64,000 nt of DNA. Origin: Moniliophthora roreri. Its lineage: Eukaryota; Basidiomycota; Agaricomycetes; Agaricales; Marasmiaceae. The DNA lies in NCBI GenBank assembly GCA_001466705.2, contig LATX02000144.1, positions 124,001 through 188,000 on the forward strand, in the 5' to 3' direction. Below the pieces are notes generated by a model. The model worked only from the letters and a program-made list of their open reading frames with translations. It was not told the DNA's origin and searched no databases. The translations under genes and the position numbers were made by a program. Shown here piece after piece: positions 12,757 through 25,959 of the stretch (its first letter is position 1; each line of letters opens with the position of its first letter).

Positions 12757-13654
12757 GGTGGTTCAAAGTGGGAGGAGATGACGAGCCCTCAAGCTGAGGC
12801 TCAAGGTCCGAGCGAGGATGACGGGATGGCCACGTGCTAAATCGGTTGGGGCCAATACTGTACGTGACTCTTCCCCGTATTTCTTGCTCCCTAACGCTTG
12901 CTACCGACCAGCACACCATTTTAGAGTCAAGTAGGGCTGAGTGGAAAAGGTATCAGGCCAGAAGAAGCACCATCAAATCCTCCCCGGGGGGCTCGGACAG
13001 TTCGTCCCCAGACCTCCGACGAGTTGAAAGCCTGTAGAGTAGTCTGGTAAACCTACCGGCGCGTTTACTTATACGTGTACGCCACCAGCCTTCTACCTAT
13101 TCTATGATCGACCTGTATCTGATAGCTCACCTTTCGATAGTGATTTGACAAACCTTCCTCACCGACTGAATCATTCCCTCCGTGCTTAGTCTATTCAAGT
13201 ATCTCTAGCCTCTCAGCTACTTTGGTGGCGCAAACTACGCTACGATAGGCTACGTTATCATCAATGCCTTTCCCGGCATTTATGGTCCAGGAAGGTTCTG
13301 GCTTCTTAAAAGTTCCGTCGAAGGGCAAATGCCGTAGAAGTTATCCAGCTCTCCGAAATGCTCATGCTCTATGGTCCTTGAGCCTTTGGACGGTTACGCA
13401 GGAATTTAGGTCAGAGAGTAGATACACAGCCGGGAGAATTCCTTCCCTGCGAATGCCTAACATGTGCTGATCAACTGCTTGGGATTCATCATCATGAGCG
13501 CAGTTATGTTTAGAAGTGAGTTCGTGGCTCAATTGATGATCATGTTTGCTTCCTGCACTTCCCGTACCAAGTGGCGCCCTAACAGCACCCCGACTGGCGA
13601 ACGCGCAGACAGTGTATAAAACGATCCCAAAATTATTATTGACATGACTATGGT
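12757..13654. other. Intergenic region upstream of ALDH7 and downstream of JIP5
   Basis: This presumably holds the ALDH7 promoter (about 12760-12900) and the JIP5 3' end. The short ORF at 13264-13470 (+) has no family resemblance and no flanking splice pattern. I see no other feature. Confidence 0.4.
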
Positions 13655-15456
13655 CTACAGCTCGTCGAAAAAAGATCCCTGTACTTCAACTTCATTCTTA
13701 CCTTTCTTCTTCACCGCCATCGGGTCCTTATTCTTCCGCTTCCTCTTTTTACGGCCACTATCGTCTTCTACAGCCTCGTCGTCAGAGTCTTTAGCTTGCT
13801 TCTCGATATCCTGATGCCGACCGAAGTCTCCCGGTGTTGCACTAGCAGTAGCATCCTCTTCACTGTCGTTAAAACTATCGGCGTCCTGATTATCGTCATC
13901 ACTTAACCCGTTTTCCTGATTGAAGAACAATCCTATATCAGTCAGCTTCAGGGTCTCGTCGTGGCCGACGCTACCAGCCCACCACACCCCAGACGATGTC
14001 TTGGCTTCGGGTTCATCCCCATCGTCCTCGTCGCTGGACTTGGCCTTGTGCACCGACCCATCTCGAGATTCCTCCCCGGTGTTATCATCGTCTAGGGAGA
14101 GTTGGTTCATCCCTTCTCCGATAGCGATACGTTCTACTGGCCAGTCTCCATGATCAGCGACGACACCCCCCAATTTCGTGGGGAAAATGTGAACTGCTCT
14201 TAAGAAACCATCGGAGGACCCAGTCAGGATTGTGCTAGAAGAGTCGACGTTAGGCAATGACAAGGGAAGAGCACAGAGGGCGTCGACGGAGTGAGGATGA
14301 CTGCCGAAATGTTCCGTATTTCATTAACAGTTCATTATCTTTCGAATGTACATACTTACCCTGGAATCCGATCCACACAGTCACCCCATCCACTGCTCCG
14401 GTTGAATACTGACAGAACGCCGATCTGCGTGCCGACTATCACCTTCGCACCACTAGAACATGAAAGAAAATCAAAATGAGTCAAATGTAAACCAGTCGCA
14501 CAGTGGAAAAGAGTGAATGAAGAACGGGGTTGAATGACAGGATCAGAAAGAACATCATGACAGCCGGAGAAACAGACACCGCACAGGTAGGGTGACCTTC
14601 CTCCTGACGTATTACGAATAATCTTCGAGTGCAATATGGGAAAAGACGCGAACCAAAAGACGGAGGATGGTGAAATGCTTACCCCTTTATGGAGACAATG
14701 GAAAGAAGTTCGTCTTCTTGATCTTCCGAGTGGGCAAAAGGTTCTGCTTTCTTGTATCGGATGTCTAGCACTGAAAGCGTGCCATCACCACTAGAAGAAG
14801 GGTGAACAGCCTCGCTAATTTATCATGAGAAGGACGAACCTGGTCGCAACTAGGTGTTTCGTGTCGTTGAGCCATAAAAAGTCCGTAATGTAATCAAAGT
14901 GATGTTTGTATGTGCGAAGACACTCCTTTTTCCGTGAATCCCAAAGCTAATGATATGAAGATGAGTCTATACCTCGTTGGTGTGAATGTTCTAGGTACCT
15001 TGATCACCCCGTCGTCGTCCCCAGTCGCAAAAAGCCACGGTTGAACATGCTTCACGCGGTTGATTGATGTTCTGAGTGATCCTGTGATAAGAAGAACCGC
15101 GAGAAGGCCGGGTGGGGCTTACTCGTGGGCTTTGACTCGACTCTCCGTGACCCTTCCCGTTTCTGTATCAAGAGTACTGCAATGAGATGAGATGAAAATT
15201 CAGAGAAAAGCGCAGTCGATACGCACTGGATCCCCTTTCCTTTCCCAGCTGCATACAATCTCGTCCCGTCACTGTTGATAGTGATACTACGGCATGATTT
15301 TTGAGATAGTTTGATGGAGAACTGCTGCTTGTGATTCCCTTCTTTGTCGTAAGATACTGCTTTCACCTTTCCGGAAAGTAGAGCTGTGTAGACCGTGGAG
15401 TGAGATGGATGGAAGACTAGGTCAAATATCTGTGAGCCAACAGATACGTCTGGCAT
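13655..15456 (-). CDS. JIP5: WD40-repeat ribosome-biogenesis protein JIP5 (WDR55 homolog)
   Basis: The start at 15456 reads MPDVSVGSQIFDLVFHPSHS, the usual JIP5/WDR55 opening, followed by WD-type strands (VYTALLSGKVKAVSYDKEG and RSITINSDGTRLYAAGKGKG). Further exons give KHVQPWLFATGDDDGVIK, LWDSRKKECLRTYKHHFDYI, TDFLWLNDTKHLVATSGDGT, AKVIVGTQIGVLSVFNRS and TILTGSSDGFLRAVHIFPTK. The tail is acidic then very basic (GRKKRKRKNKDPMAVKKKGK) and ends GSFFDEL plus TAG. The WD40 propeller with an acidic/Lys-rich tail matches the family, which in yeast is nucleolar and acts in 60S assembly. About seven introns interrupt the gene. Exact exon joints in the middle were not all checked. Confidence 0.88.
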
Positions 15457-18400
15457 GATGAAAGACGCGTTCGATCGTAGAGTTGTCTAGCTTCGCGTCG
15501 CGAGTTTCCGGGAGGAGATTGGAGTAAGTTTACTTGCTATCCAGCCTATGCTAAAGCAGGCTTGAAGGCCGGGAATGGTTTGAAGTCGGATGTCGGGGTC
15601 AGCGACGGAGACGCCCAAAATTTTCCTTGCTAGCCTTACATAACCCGACGCCTCCAAGTTCACAATATACCACCATCTCGAAAAAAGGCCATCCTTGATT
15701 CTCGACAGCTCTGCCCGTCGTAAAGGTTAATCGCATTCATTACGCCCTATTTGCATGATCCGACCAAGGGCAGTTGTCGATGCGATGTTTTGCTGCCACT
15801 TTCAACTCACTCTGCGTGCCGGCGGTTCTTGTTGCTATCACACGAGCTTCAAGTCAGTAATTTTGAGCATTCTGCAACTCCAGACTCCCGAACCGCTTGA
15901 TCTGAAAGCTCGATACCGCTCCAAACGCACAGAAAGTTGGATAAATCCATATTTGGCCATTAAAGCCGCCACATGTGCTGTGAGCACTCAATCTCCAGGG
16001 CTACATTTATTCAAACGTGCTACATGTCGCAGGCATCATCGATAGCAACATGGTGCTCTGATATGAATTGAAAAGTCAGTGGTCTGTGATGACGATCTAT
16101 AAGTCCTCTGATGTTGACAGATAGTCGGAACTACCAGGGGAACCACCGCTTCATGCCGAAGGTTTTTGCGGTTAAAGTGTATCCCTTTTGAAGAACCCAA
16201 GAACCACTTTATTCATAAATGACTTTCTGCTTCCCATGAATTTGATAGCCACCCTTGCGATTGAAGGGCCTGGAACGAACTCTACGGAAGAAGTCGGTCG
16301 GGCTGAGGCATGGTAGCCTAAGTATCTTTGGATGCAGTTTGGTGTGTATATTGCTAAATGAAGAAACCAGTCCACGAAAGGGGTTCAGCTTTGTCAACAC
16401 AACCCGGATATTGGATTCTTGATTGATCTAGACTTGTGGGGTGTTGTGGCAATCTTGTGAAGATTCTAACCGGGTTTGGAAGATGCTACTATGGACATAG
16501 CCTCGCTCGAAGGCCCCGCTTCCAATTGAGTTTTAGGCCAATGCCGATACGTAGGCATGAAATGCGGTTGAAAAGCTACTTTGGTCGTAACATCCTCTAA
16601 CTTTCTCCAAGGCGACAGCAATGCTACGGACTTAAACTAAGGCGACTCTCAACAGATTTCATCTTGTCCTTATTGGTTCAACATGCGTGCATGCAGTCCT
16701 GTCCGTCTCCCTTGGTCACCGTTGGCTGGAACCAACTTCTGTTTGTCAAGACTGCGTCTCGATGTTTCCCTTTTCCGGTGAAGCATTTGATATCACATCT
16801 CAAGTACTAATAGCTCTCAATTACACACTCAGATTATGACACTATGCCGAATCCGAAACCTTATGTCCAACAGCGGTCTCAAAGCAACAATCAATGTTAC
16901 TGATCATCAATGATACATACCAGTTCGTTCCGGTGCAGTGAGTATTCAGCAAGACAATCACAAGATCATGCGTAGTTGATCAGGGCCATCGGTGCCATCA
17001 AGATATCGCGATGCATTTCATTCAGATGATTTTTCCCTTCCTGTGGCGCTATCGGAACACCATACCCCCGCATTTGAACTTCGAGAAGTCGTTCGGGTCA
17101 AGGAAAGCAGCCCGCCGATGCTTGACGTCCAACTCCACACATAGACAATAAATCCGCGAGGAATAGAGATCGACGGAGAAGAGTAGAGAAAACTATGGCG
17201 AGCACCCGCGGCGATTGTTCAAAATTGGCCAGAGAGACGCCCCAATTCAATCACGCTTGCTTTATGGATCCATCGTCAGTAAAAATTGCTGCTGGTAGTG
17301 CCAACGTCTGCGATCGGTGTAATCTAGCACAGGACCAATTTGTAGCCTCCAATGGATACAAGCAAGAGAGAGCCTCGGCCCTGCAACTCCTGAACTTCAG
17401 GGCCGTTCCGAGGCATTCAGGATGCTTTACCAGAGTGCGTTTCGTTAACGAAAACCGTCTTAACTCAGGTGCGCTCAACGTAATGTAAATGCCAATAATC
17501 CAGGCTGCGATTGAGTCACTGGATAGGTCCTTGTAACCTATAATCCTTCATCAAAAAAACACAATGTAGACTGGGGGGGAACATCAATAATATTTCTGAT
17601 AGATGTCAATGGGCCTCCTATGTATTTTGTAACGGGACATCGCCCAGACAGGGTCAACGTCCGCCTCTGATATGTATCTGCTTTGGAATCATGAAACGGC
17701 GATGTCCCTGTACCAGAAAATGTTAAATCAAGTTTGCGCCCATAAGGAATCATCCACAAGGGGAGATCCGCGTACAACCACATTCAGAAAACAGATGTCT
17801 TATCACACCTTCGGGCACTAGACGGGAAAGAAAGAAATACAATCGCTCTTCCCGTTCATCATTCTCGTTAGCACTGGTGACCCACTTACGACTAAGCTCA
17901 TCACCTGGAGCATGAATTCCCATGTCTCGCTTTGGCTACCCCAGTTTGATGGTGAGGCAACCTATCCTCCGCGGTATCGCGGTAAGCTACCAGACATGCT
18001 CGCCTGCTTCAGCCCGGTGCATACTATTCTAGGTGCCCGCACTCCACTACCAGAGAACGAATATATGTCGCTCGTCGACCAGGATCACTTCATGGGAACA
18101 GCACATGTCGACAAAAAACGAAAGGATGGCGATGAAAGTCCTTCACTCATCAACTTGGCGTTTCGAGGACACGGTTAAATAATATCGGCCAAAAAAGTGT
18201 CCCGTATACTGGAACCGTGAATGAAATGGTCTTTGAGCATCTTTATTCCCCCAGCTCCTGTTTACACAATCTGGGGGCTCCTATTCCAATTTCAGTAAAG
18301 AGCAAGCAGCGACTCGAGTGACATTGTCGAGGGGCGAGGACAAAGGTGCTTGCCTCTAGACAGCGTTGTTAAATATACCAGAGAGTAGACAGACTAGTTG

Positions 18401-20179
18401 GCTGACGTCTAAATGGACGGATATCTGTGAAACTGCTCTGGCAGAGAAAAGGACGCTGCGTACCTTTACGACTCCATCCGAATTGCAAGTTCACAGTCTC
18501 TCTACCCAAGGCAGGCCACTACAGGGGTGCTTACCACTTCCTAGTCCGCCCATATACTACGTAGACCGATAGGATTCCATCACTGGTTATTGGATCTCTG
18601 GTACGTTCGCTAACTTTGAAATTAAGTACTTCAGCCAAATGCGGGTTTTGCTGATAGGCAGAAAGCCTCACGCTTCATCGCAGATACAGTAAAAGACAAG
18701 CCTTTCCAAGGGCGACGTTCTGGGGCATTATTCCTGCTTGATGTCATTAGGGTAAGGATCGAGCAAAGTGAACGTCTAAATGGAAGAAAGTCCAACAGGT
18801 CACACTGAGAACCGTGTACGCGCTAGAATATACCCTGGGCTGTTGTCTTCCCACCGACTGTTTTGGCGTAACAAAGAGAACTAAAACTGTTATAAGGAAT
18901 CCAGAAAGGCGAGTCGCCGATGAATTGCGCATGTCCATCTCCCTTGTTCTAGAGTCGCCCGAAATATAACAAAGTACCTCAGAAAAACTTTCCCAGGAGA
19001 TTCTGACTCGTGAGGAACAAATACCGATATCGAAGGGAAGGCGCTCGCAGCTCAGTTGGGGTTGAGCGCTGAACATATATGTGGCGGTGGAAACAAAAAA
19101 ATTTTCGGAGCGTGATCTTCAATCCCGATTCGGAAGCGGTTTTTTCCCACCATCGCCCTCACTCTCGGGTCGACCTGGGCTTGTCGATATCTCCTGCTGC
19201 CTGATTTCTCGTGAAGTCTCTCTTCCAGCCTCATCCCATGAAAGATCCAAATTTATGATACCACATCTTCATTGCAAATGTCTCGATGTTGCGGGACCTG
19301 CTGGCAAATCTGCGGAGATCCCCAGTTTCCCATGACCTTCCGGTGACTTACATTTGCGCCTTCTTCCCTCATTGTCATATTGCTGATTTGAATTATATAT
19401 GTAGTGGGATGAAAAGTTATTAATAGTTATTGGAACTTTTGGCTATGGGTTTCGGCATGAACACTGGATAGTGAGTAACTTCATACTTCCACTCTACACT
19501 GTACCTGGTGTGAGACGCTAGCTGTGTACAGTTAAAGGACCACAAGCTACATGAGAATTATATCTGAGGCCAGCCTTTTCTTGGGTCATTACCGATCCGC
19601 CAATGCCTCCCAAGAAAGAGTACAGGACAAAAAAGATCGTTTTGTGGGCGGTGCTGTCCTAAAGGTGTGCTACTCATCTACTTCTCTCACTTCGCACCCC
19701 ATTCTGATCTCTGACGTGAGTCCAAGTTGGCACTACCTCACCCGATGATGCAGTGGTAGTGATTCAACCCACGTTGAACGTGACAAGTCTGAATCTTTCT
19801 TCATCATGATATACTCCATTTTCAGGCTTGAGCTCAAGATGCTTGGGCTGTATCAACTTGTACGCCACCTTCATTTCCGACATGATCTGGGCTTGCAGCT
19901 AGCGTAAGCTTCGATAACATCACCCGTCAAGTATTCATTCAATGCGGTGATCAACTTTAAAGCTGTAGCCCTTGGGAGCTTGGACGTGATAATGGTCGTT
20001 GATCATTCTATTGCTGACACTTACGCCTCCCTAATACTGACAGATACGAAATCCCGGGTAGTATCATCTTCTGCAGACGTGATGTGCATCCTCTTTCTCA
20101 CTATTATATCGCTGATCACAGCTTTTACAGGCAAGAAGTAGAAGCTGATTATAATCCTATCCTTTTTCAACAGCTTGTG

Positions 20180-22300
20180 AGTAGTGTTTTCAACTAATTT
20201 ATACGTTAAATGTGGCGTTGATGAGCTATATCGTGTCAATAGGACCCGCGAGCTTAGAAGTTCGTTCACAAGACACGTAACGAAATTAAAGTCCCCCTCG
20301 ATCACAGGAAAAGAACCACCATATATAGTGCCAAAAGATCCGCACGCTCGTCGCTTTCGTTCTAGACCTGGCACGCGGGTTTTGGGTCAAGTGGACTATG
20401 CCTATACGCTCTTCTCACAATTCTCTAAAAAAAACCGCAAATCAATTGTACAAACGCTACCGACACGGGAGATGCGTACCTACCGGGTTTGGCAATTCAA
20501 GTCCTATGCTTTGGTCGTGGTCTTCTTCGGCTACATTGCCACGGCACCGCCATCGACTAAGAGATATCAGGTATGGGGTGGAACCAAGTTTTGTATCTAC
20601 TTTAGATACGCGAGTCCTTACTCCCGATTGACGGGCCTGCACAAGGAAGTCAACGGGAAGGAGTTCTACTTCTAACGATTCGTACTCCTCAGCGATCAAG
20701 GGTTCGGCCTAATTAGGACCACCGATGCCACAATATGATTCTGAACACAGGTGGCATATGGGAATACTCAAGATCTTGGCTCTGTGGGTTTGCATTTAGT
20801 TACTAAACAGGACGCCTACGACTAGTAATTTCTCTCCATGCATCTAGATCATTTCATTGGGAAACTGATCGGGAAGTGCGGGTCCAACGACCTGACACGG
20901 GAGATGGATTCTGAATCCAATGCAACAGCAAAGCCTTCGGCACGACGCTATCTCTAGACTGTGTACGACCACTTATCACCTCCGACGATGCAGTGAGTGA
21001 TGTTGTTCTTGTGAGCGGGGCCGCTGATGTGCTTTCATCATGATAGGTGCTGACATACCGTTATATCATCAAAGCTGGCCTTCGTAGGTAAACAAGCACC
21101 CAACCGCATGCATGTATGGGAGTGCAAGACAGCTGGTATTGAGGTGGATATAAGCCGTCGAGATCATCGGCCTCGAATTGTATGATACACTCACATGCTT
21201 TCGTTACTGTGTTCGGAGGACGCCCATATATTGAGTATGAGGGTTTTCAGTCCGCCAGTGCAACGTGATATCGACACTTTCAGCCATGCGGAGATGATCA
21301 CTTACGAAGACCAGGGACAAGATCTACGTGCTGTTGTAACTCGGAACAGTATTTCGAACTTTACCTTACAGCAATACTTTTCACGTTGACCACGCAAATG
21401 ATGGGAGAGAAGAGAGATATGCTCTTACGATGATGTGTTTGTCAGACGCCTGCCTCGGGTCACTGACATTTGTTCCTCTGTATTTCGTACCTGTGAGTAG
21501 TGATTCAAACTATTCAAAGTCGCGTTGATGCACTCTATTCTGTCAAGGGGTCCCGCAATGCCTAGGTACGACCATTTGTAACCACAAGAACAATACTCCA
21601 GTTGGAGAAGGACTGATCCGATTCTAGTTTCGTTGATGAACAGAACGACGATTGGCCCCCATGCACACGTTTTATTTATCATCTCGTCGAGAAACTTGTT
21701 CGGGTCTACGGTATCAACAAACATCCGGGAAACGGGACGATGCGGCAATTTTAGTAAGTGGATATCAGCGCGCTACTCGCTCAGTATTTTGCGCAGCGGT
21801 CGGTAGGTTTCAGGTTTAGACTATGCTCGCTTTTCCTGCTTCAAATAGTGTTGATACGCGTTCAATATGACAAGTGCCACGAGGCAAACAATGGTCAAAC
21901 CAGCTCGAGGAGAACCCCGGCTGGCATACTCGGACCGTAAGTCCCAGTATCTTGATGGAAACTTCGTCAAACCGTACTGCTCTTGTTATAGCGTGGCTCG
22001 TAATGTCTGTCCTGTCATTATACAAGCATAGCTTTTAGGTGCACCTGGAAGGATATGGTCAGAAGAACCGTGAGTGATGATCAAACTTATGTCCGCTCCC
22101 TCCATTCCAGATGAAAATAGGAACGCCCTCTTTTATGATAGCTACTGCTGATCAACCTCGTAGTCGTGTCGAAACCACCTTTCAAATAGCCATTGTTTCG
22201 CAGGTAGTAAATTCAAGGACGTTATCGAAACAATTACTTTCACCGAACTTGGTCCTTCGTGTTATTGAATCCCATTAAACTATATCCTTATGGCGTTGAA
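20180..22300 (+). repeat. Diverged dispersed repeat around a 'GTGAGTAGTG...GGCGTTGATG' block
   Basis: Two segments align well by eye, 20178-20260 and 21488-21570. Both carry GTGAGTAGTG, about 30 bases of A/T-rich sequence, CGTTGATG, then a TATnnTGTCAA-type stretch and a CCCGC motif. Weaker partial copies occur near 22065-22085 and 22290-22300. In the first copy the sequence continues into an open frame with VPKDPHARRFRSRPGTRVLG. In the second the equivalent part has stops. GTGAGT at the left edge looks like a splice donor, so the repeats may be exons plus introns of an old duplicated gene family. Confidence 0.45.
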
Positions 22301-22854
22301 CCTTTGATTCCTACCTTTTCTGATTGGGACCGCCTCAAAGAGCTTCCAACTCGGAGCGACCAACTCCTATCGCGGCGCCCAACCTAGGTTTCCCATCAAA
22401 CTCGGAAGTTCAGTTCCAACCTTCAAACCCGAAGAAATGATTCGTTCGACGTCATCATTCATCAAGAAGTGGTTTGCAGTCGACTCGCGTAAACTAGCGA
22501 CGGTGATTTGGACCCGTGTATACACGGTCACTCGACTATATACTCGAACTCAAAAAGCGGTGAACTGTGGCTTCAACCGTATGACTTTTTTTCTCTGTGG
22601 CGTTGATATGAAGTGATATCACTGCTACCATCCATCTTCAAACGTGTTTCTAGCTATAATCCCGATTGCGACGGGTTTAGGATGGGTATGGAAGCATTTA
22701 CAAGTTACAGGTGACTTGTGAAACCCGACAAGGCCGTCTGCCCGGTATCGGCGTGTGTACTCGAGTCTTTGATTCGGAAACAAGGACATGTATAGTGGTG
22801 ACGGGAATTGGCGGTCGGTGCCGGTGTAGCTCCGGGGACATGCTTTTACGTTGA

Positions 22855-23430
22855 GGCTTGAGTAGGCTGCCGGCGTCGGGCGCAGTGGGAGAAATTGCAG
22901 TGAGCCTCATTGAATCCGGGAGTATCAAGATGGACATTACTATTATGAGGTTTGCAGAAGTGATCTGGAGAGTGCAGAACACGCGGAATTCAGGTGAACC
23001 GAATTACTCAGAAACAACACCCAGAATCGAAGATGACGGGGAATCAGGTGTTCCGAAACCCTTCCCTCCGCCAACAAAAAAATTTCATACCTTCAAAATT
23101 GAAGTAAATCTGCTGATGTTCCTGCAAGAATGATATGCGTACTGATTTAGGGCTTTTCAGGTAGGGTTTCAATATCATTCAGCTCAGCTGAATGTCATCA
23201 AAATCCGGTGTGCGTACCAATCATCTAGTTGTGGATTTTCACTAACCCTTTATGAGTTTGCCTGCATTGGGCAGGCAGGCGGTGGGAGCTTCATTGAATT
23301 CAGGAGTGTCAATATATCAGTGGCCATTGGGTTTGCCAGAAAGAGATCTGGGCGGGCTTGGGAGGGAGAATTAAGCCTGATTCCTCAAGAGTGCATACGT
23401 TTCTTGATCCATCACTGTTGCTGTGAATTA
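22855..23430 (+). repeat. Two-copy degenerate direct repeat
   Basis: Segments 22885-22985 and 23280-23355 share GTGGGAG, a TTCATTGAAT/CTCATTGAAT stretch, GGAGTnTCAA, GGTTTGC.AGA and a GATCTGG motif in the same order and spacing. The left flanks are also related: GTAGGCTGCCGGCGTCGGGC against a GGGCAGGCAGGCGGT stretch. They look like a local duplication of about 400 bases that has since diverged. No coding function is evident. Confidence 0.4.
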
Positions 23431-23828
23431 TTGCTAACCCCTTATGTTCAGGACAGTTGCTCAACCATATATGTAGCTGTACGGTACCTACTACCCGATC
23501 ACCCGTATCCTGTAAAAATGTCTGCCATCGCAGTAGTAGCGCCGCGGTTGAGATTCTAAGTTGACCGAAAGGCGTCGGATATCAGACTCAGAAGATGGCA
23601 GTACCGGAAAGATAGATCTTGCTCTCGCAGGAATTTGGATCGAAATGACGTGCTTAGAAGCTTGAGTGACTTGGAAGGGTAGTCGAAGGCAGTCGGTGGC
23701 GGCACTGACAACCAGTGTACGGATAAAGCCGAGTACCAATCTCATTCAGCAATGATGTCATTCCGTATCTCATAACTCTTCCAGCGTCAATTCCTTTATC
23801 TTGTCCATCGACTACCACAACGGCAACA

Positions 23829-24620
23829 ATGGCTCTCCAACCATCTCTTCGTCCTCTAGTTATTGCAGGAACACCACATGCTCCTCACACGTTGGATATC
23901 TTCCGTGAGTCTTTCGTCTGATTCGTCATGATGCCATCATGATCCAAAACTCCTCGCGCAGTGGACTATGTCTGCCCATTCAGTGCCAAGATGGCCCTAG
24001 CTATCGAAAATGTGTTGAAGCCTTTATTCTCTCCGGGAGGCAAGTACGATGGGAAGGTCAAGGTTATCCTTAGGAATCAGGGACTTACATCCTCTATCCA
24101 ACGCATAACGCTCTGCTGAAGGGTCTGATTAGGTTCAACCATGGCATGCTAGCTCTACGTTGGTTCATGAGGCCAGCTTGGCTGTGGCAAAGGTTTCTCC
24201 CAAGGATTTCTGGGTGTTCTCGCTTGCTGTGAGTCGCAGCCCGTTTGAATAAAAGAAACTCCTTGACTGACCATGACGACTCGCGTCTAGCTCTTCAAAC
24301 ACCAAGAAGAATACTTTGACATTCCCACTTCCACGCTAACCCCCGTGCAAATCCGTGCGAATCTCGCGAAATTGGCTTCCACCGTAATCTCTTCTCCAGA
24401 ATCTGTAGCAGCGTTCATCGACGTTTTGACGCTCAAGTCCACGCCGAACGGAGGTGTTGATGTGACGAATGATTTGAAGTATACTATCAAGTTTTCGAGG
24501 CAGAATGGTGTACATGTCTCTCCAACTGTGCTTTGGGACGGTTTGGTGGCGGGTGAGATTTCTAGCAGCTGGGGAGAGCAGGAATGGTTGGGGTGGTTGA
24601 GTGAGAAAGTCACTGTATGA
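23829..24620 (+). CDS. DSBA/thioredoxin-fold protein
   Basis: The start at 23829 gives MALQPSLRPLVIAGTPHAPH, then exon 2 (after a GTGAGT intron) DYVCPFSAKMALAIENVLKP, exon 3 VQPWHASSTLVHEASLAVAK, and a last exon from LFKHQEEYFDIPTSTLTPVQ to SSSWGEQEWLGWLSEKVTV and a TGA at 24618-24620. The 'DYxCPFSAK' segment sits where DSBA/frnE-type proteins have their active site. Only one Cys is present there, so classic dithiol chemistry is doubtful. NQVQPWH and VSPTVLWDGLVAGEISSSWG match a fungal cytosolic thioredoxin-like family known to me only as hypothetical. Oddity: the intron at 24081-24132 has GG where the donor GT is expected. Confidence 0.8.
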
Positions 24621-25959
24621 AAGATGAATCAAGTGTACTGTACATTGATATCATAACTGGAAACTCGTATGCCACGTGGCAAATTAGACGCTCGTTCAAC
24701 AGCGTCTTGCTTTTTTCTCTCATCTACCCTTCTTCCCCATTGATTCCTTTCTTTTATCCATATGGCCAATTCGTTCTGCTAATAGCTCGAGACTTGCTAT
24801 TATCATGGACACGTTAAAGTTGCTTTCAGATTACTGTACATGTACCATGGCACGAAACTCACCATGTCACCATCGCTGTAGTCGACTTGTATTTTCACCG
24901 TTCATCGAGGATCTAGTTGAGACAAGGATAAATTTCGGTTGTTTGGAGCAGTAAGTGATGATTTGGAATGTTATCAGGCTGATATCTTGGTTTCGTCTAG
25001 GGCATCGCTCTGGTATCGCTCTTCTTTTAGTGCTGGCGGCCGCCTTTACCTGATCAGATTCTTCCTGCTCGGTGTATCGAATTCCGACTGCATTTTTGAT
25101 GCTTGTATCACCTTCATTAAACGTATAGTGTTACTCTGTTCAGGAACCAGAAGGAATGGACAGAGCACGGCACGTCGAGCGCTGTTCATTGGCACCTAAT
25201 GCGTATGCTACTATGAAGTGCCTTCTAGAATTCAACCTGGCAGTAGAATCCAGGCACCTTGTGATGCATCATTCTATCAGTCTGCCGTGTCCACTTCTAA
25301 TCCAACTCGATATTCTCTCTCGCGTTAACATCGGAGGTAGCTCTCTACACTTCTGGCAAGTATTGTGAGCCTTTGTCATTGAGGTTTCCATTTCAATACT
25401 CGTGCCCTATTCTTTGTCTTTCCTGAATCTTCACCTTGCTCACGTTGTTCTATAGCTTAGTAAAACGTTCTTCCCCGGGTCTCGTCTAGCGGCGCTGACC
25501 CTTGGGCGTTCGCTCGATCCGAGTCTCTCACTTTGTCGCCGTAAGGTAATTGTCCGGATCCTGTTAGTCTTCCGAGTTCGCCGTTGGGCGATCGGTCCTT
25601 ACAGGAGTCCCTTGTTTTCTTCCTCGGTCGTAAGTACGTATCCGAGTCGTTCCTGCCTGCCGAGGTTTCCCTGTTTCATTTGTTCTGCCTTCTGAGCTTG
25701 AGCAACGCCCCGGAGGCCAATTTCCGGCACACCCGCTTTGATTTTCATATCTTCCAAACATGATCATTATGATGAATTGTTGACGAATTGCTCGGGAGAG
25801 CAACGGGAAAGTCGACATTCGACGTCCGTGACGCTGTGAAATTTGCGATTAGATTATCTCCGCACGTGTCCTATTACACGTGTTGATGCACAGCCCTCAA
25901 GCAGTACTCTCGACTTGTCACTCAAATGTGAATAGAACCTTACTGCGCTCACCTTCGTC
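24621..25959. other. Intergenic region before the VHS-GAT gene
   Basis: Short frames at 24939-25199 and 25156-25368 show no family resemblance. The last few hundred bases (25380-25960) are pyrimidine-rich on the plus strand with CTC/TTC runs, fitting a promoter and 5' leader for the gene that starts at 25960. Nothing else is recognisable. Confidence 0.4.

Larger units (their letters stand above)
15457..23828. other. Gene-poor 8.4-kb stretch with diverged repeats
   Basis: No multi-exon gene can be built here. Open frames at 17195-17488, 17912-18178 (HVSLWLPQFDGEATYPPRYR) and 20184-20675 lack convincing splice partners or family motifs. The stretch contains repeated blocks annotated separately (20180-22300 and 22855-23430). 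The start presumably includes the JIP5 promoter (15457-15650). The density of related but mutated blocks suggests old mobile-element or duplicated-gene debris; no terminal repeats, reverse transcriptase or transposase motifs are visible. Confidence 0.4.
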
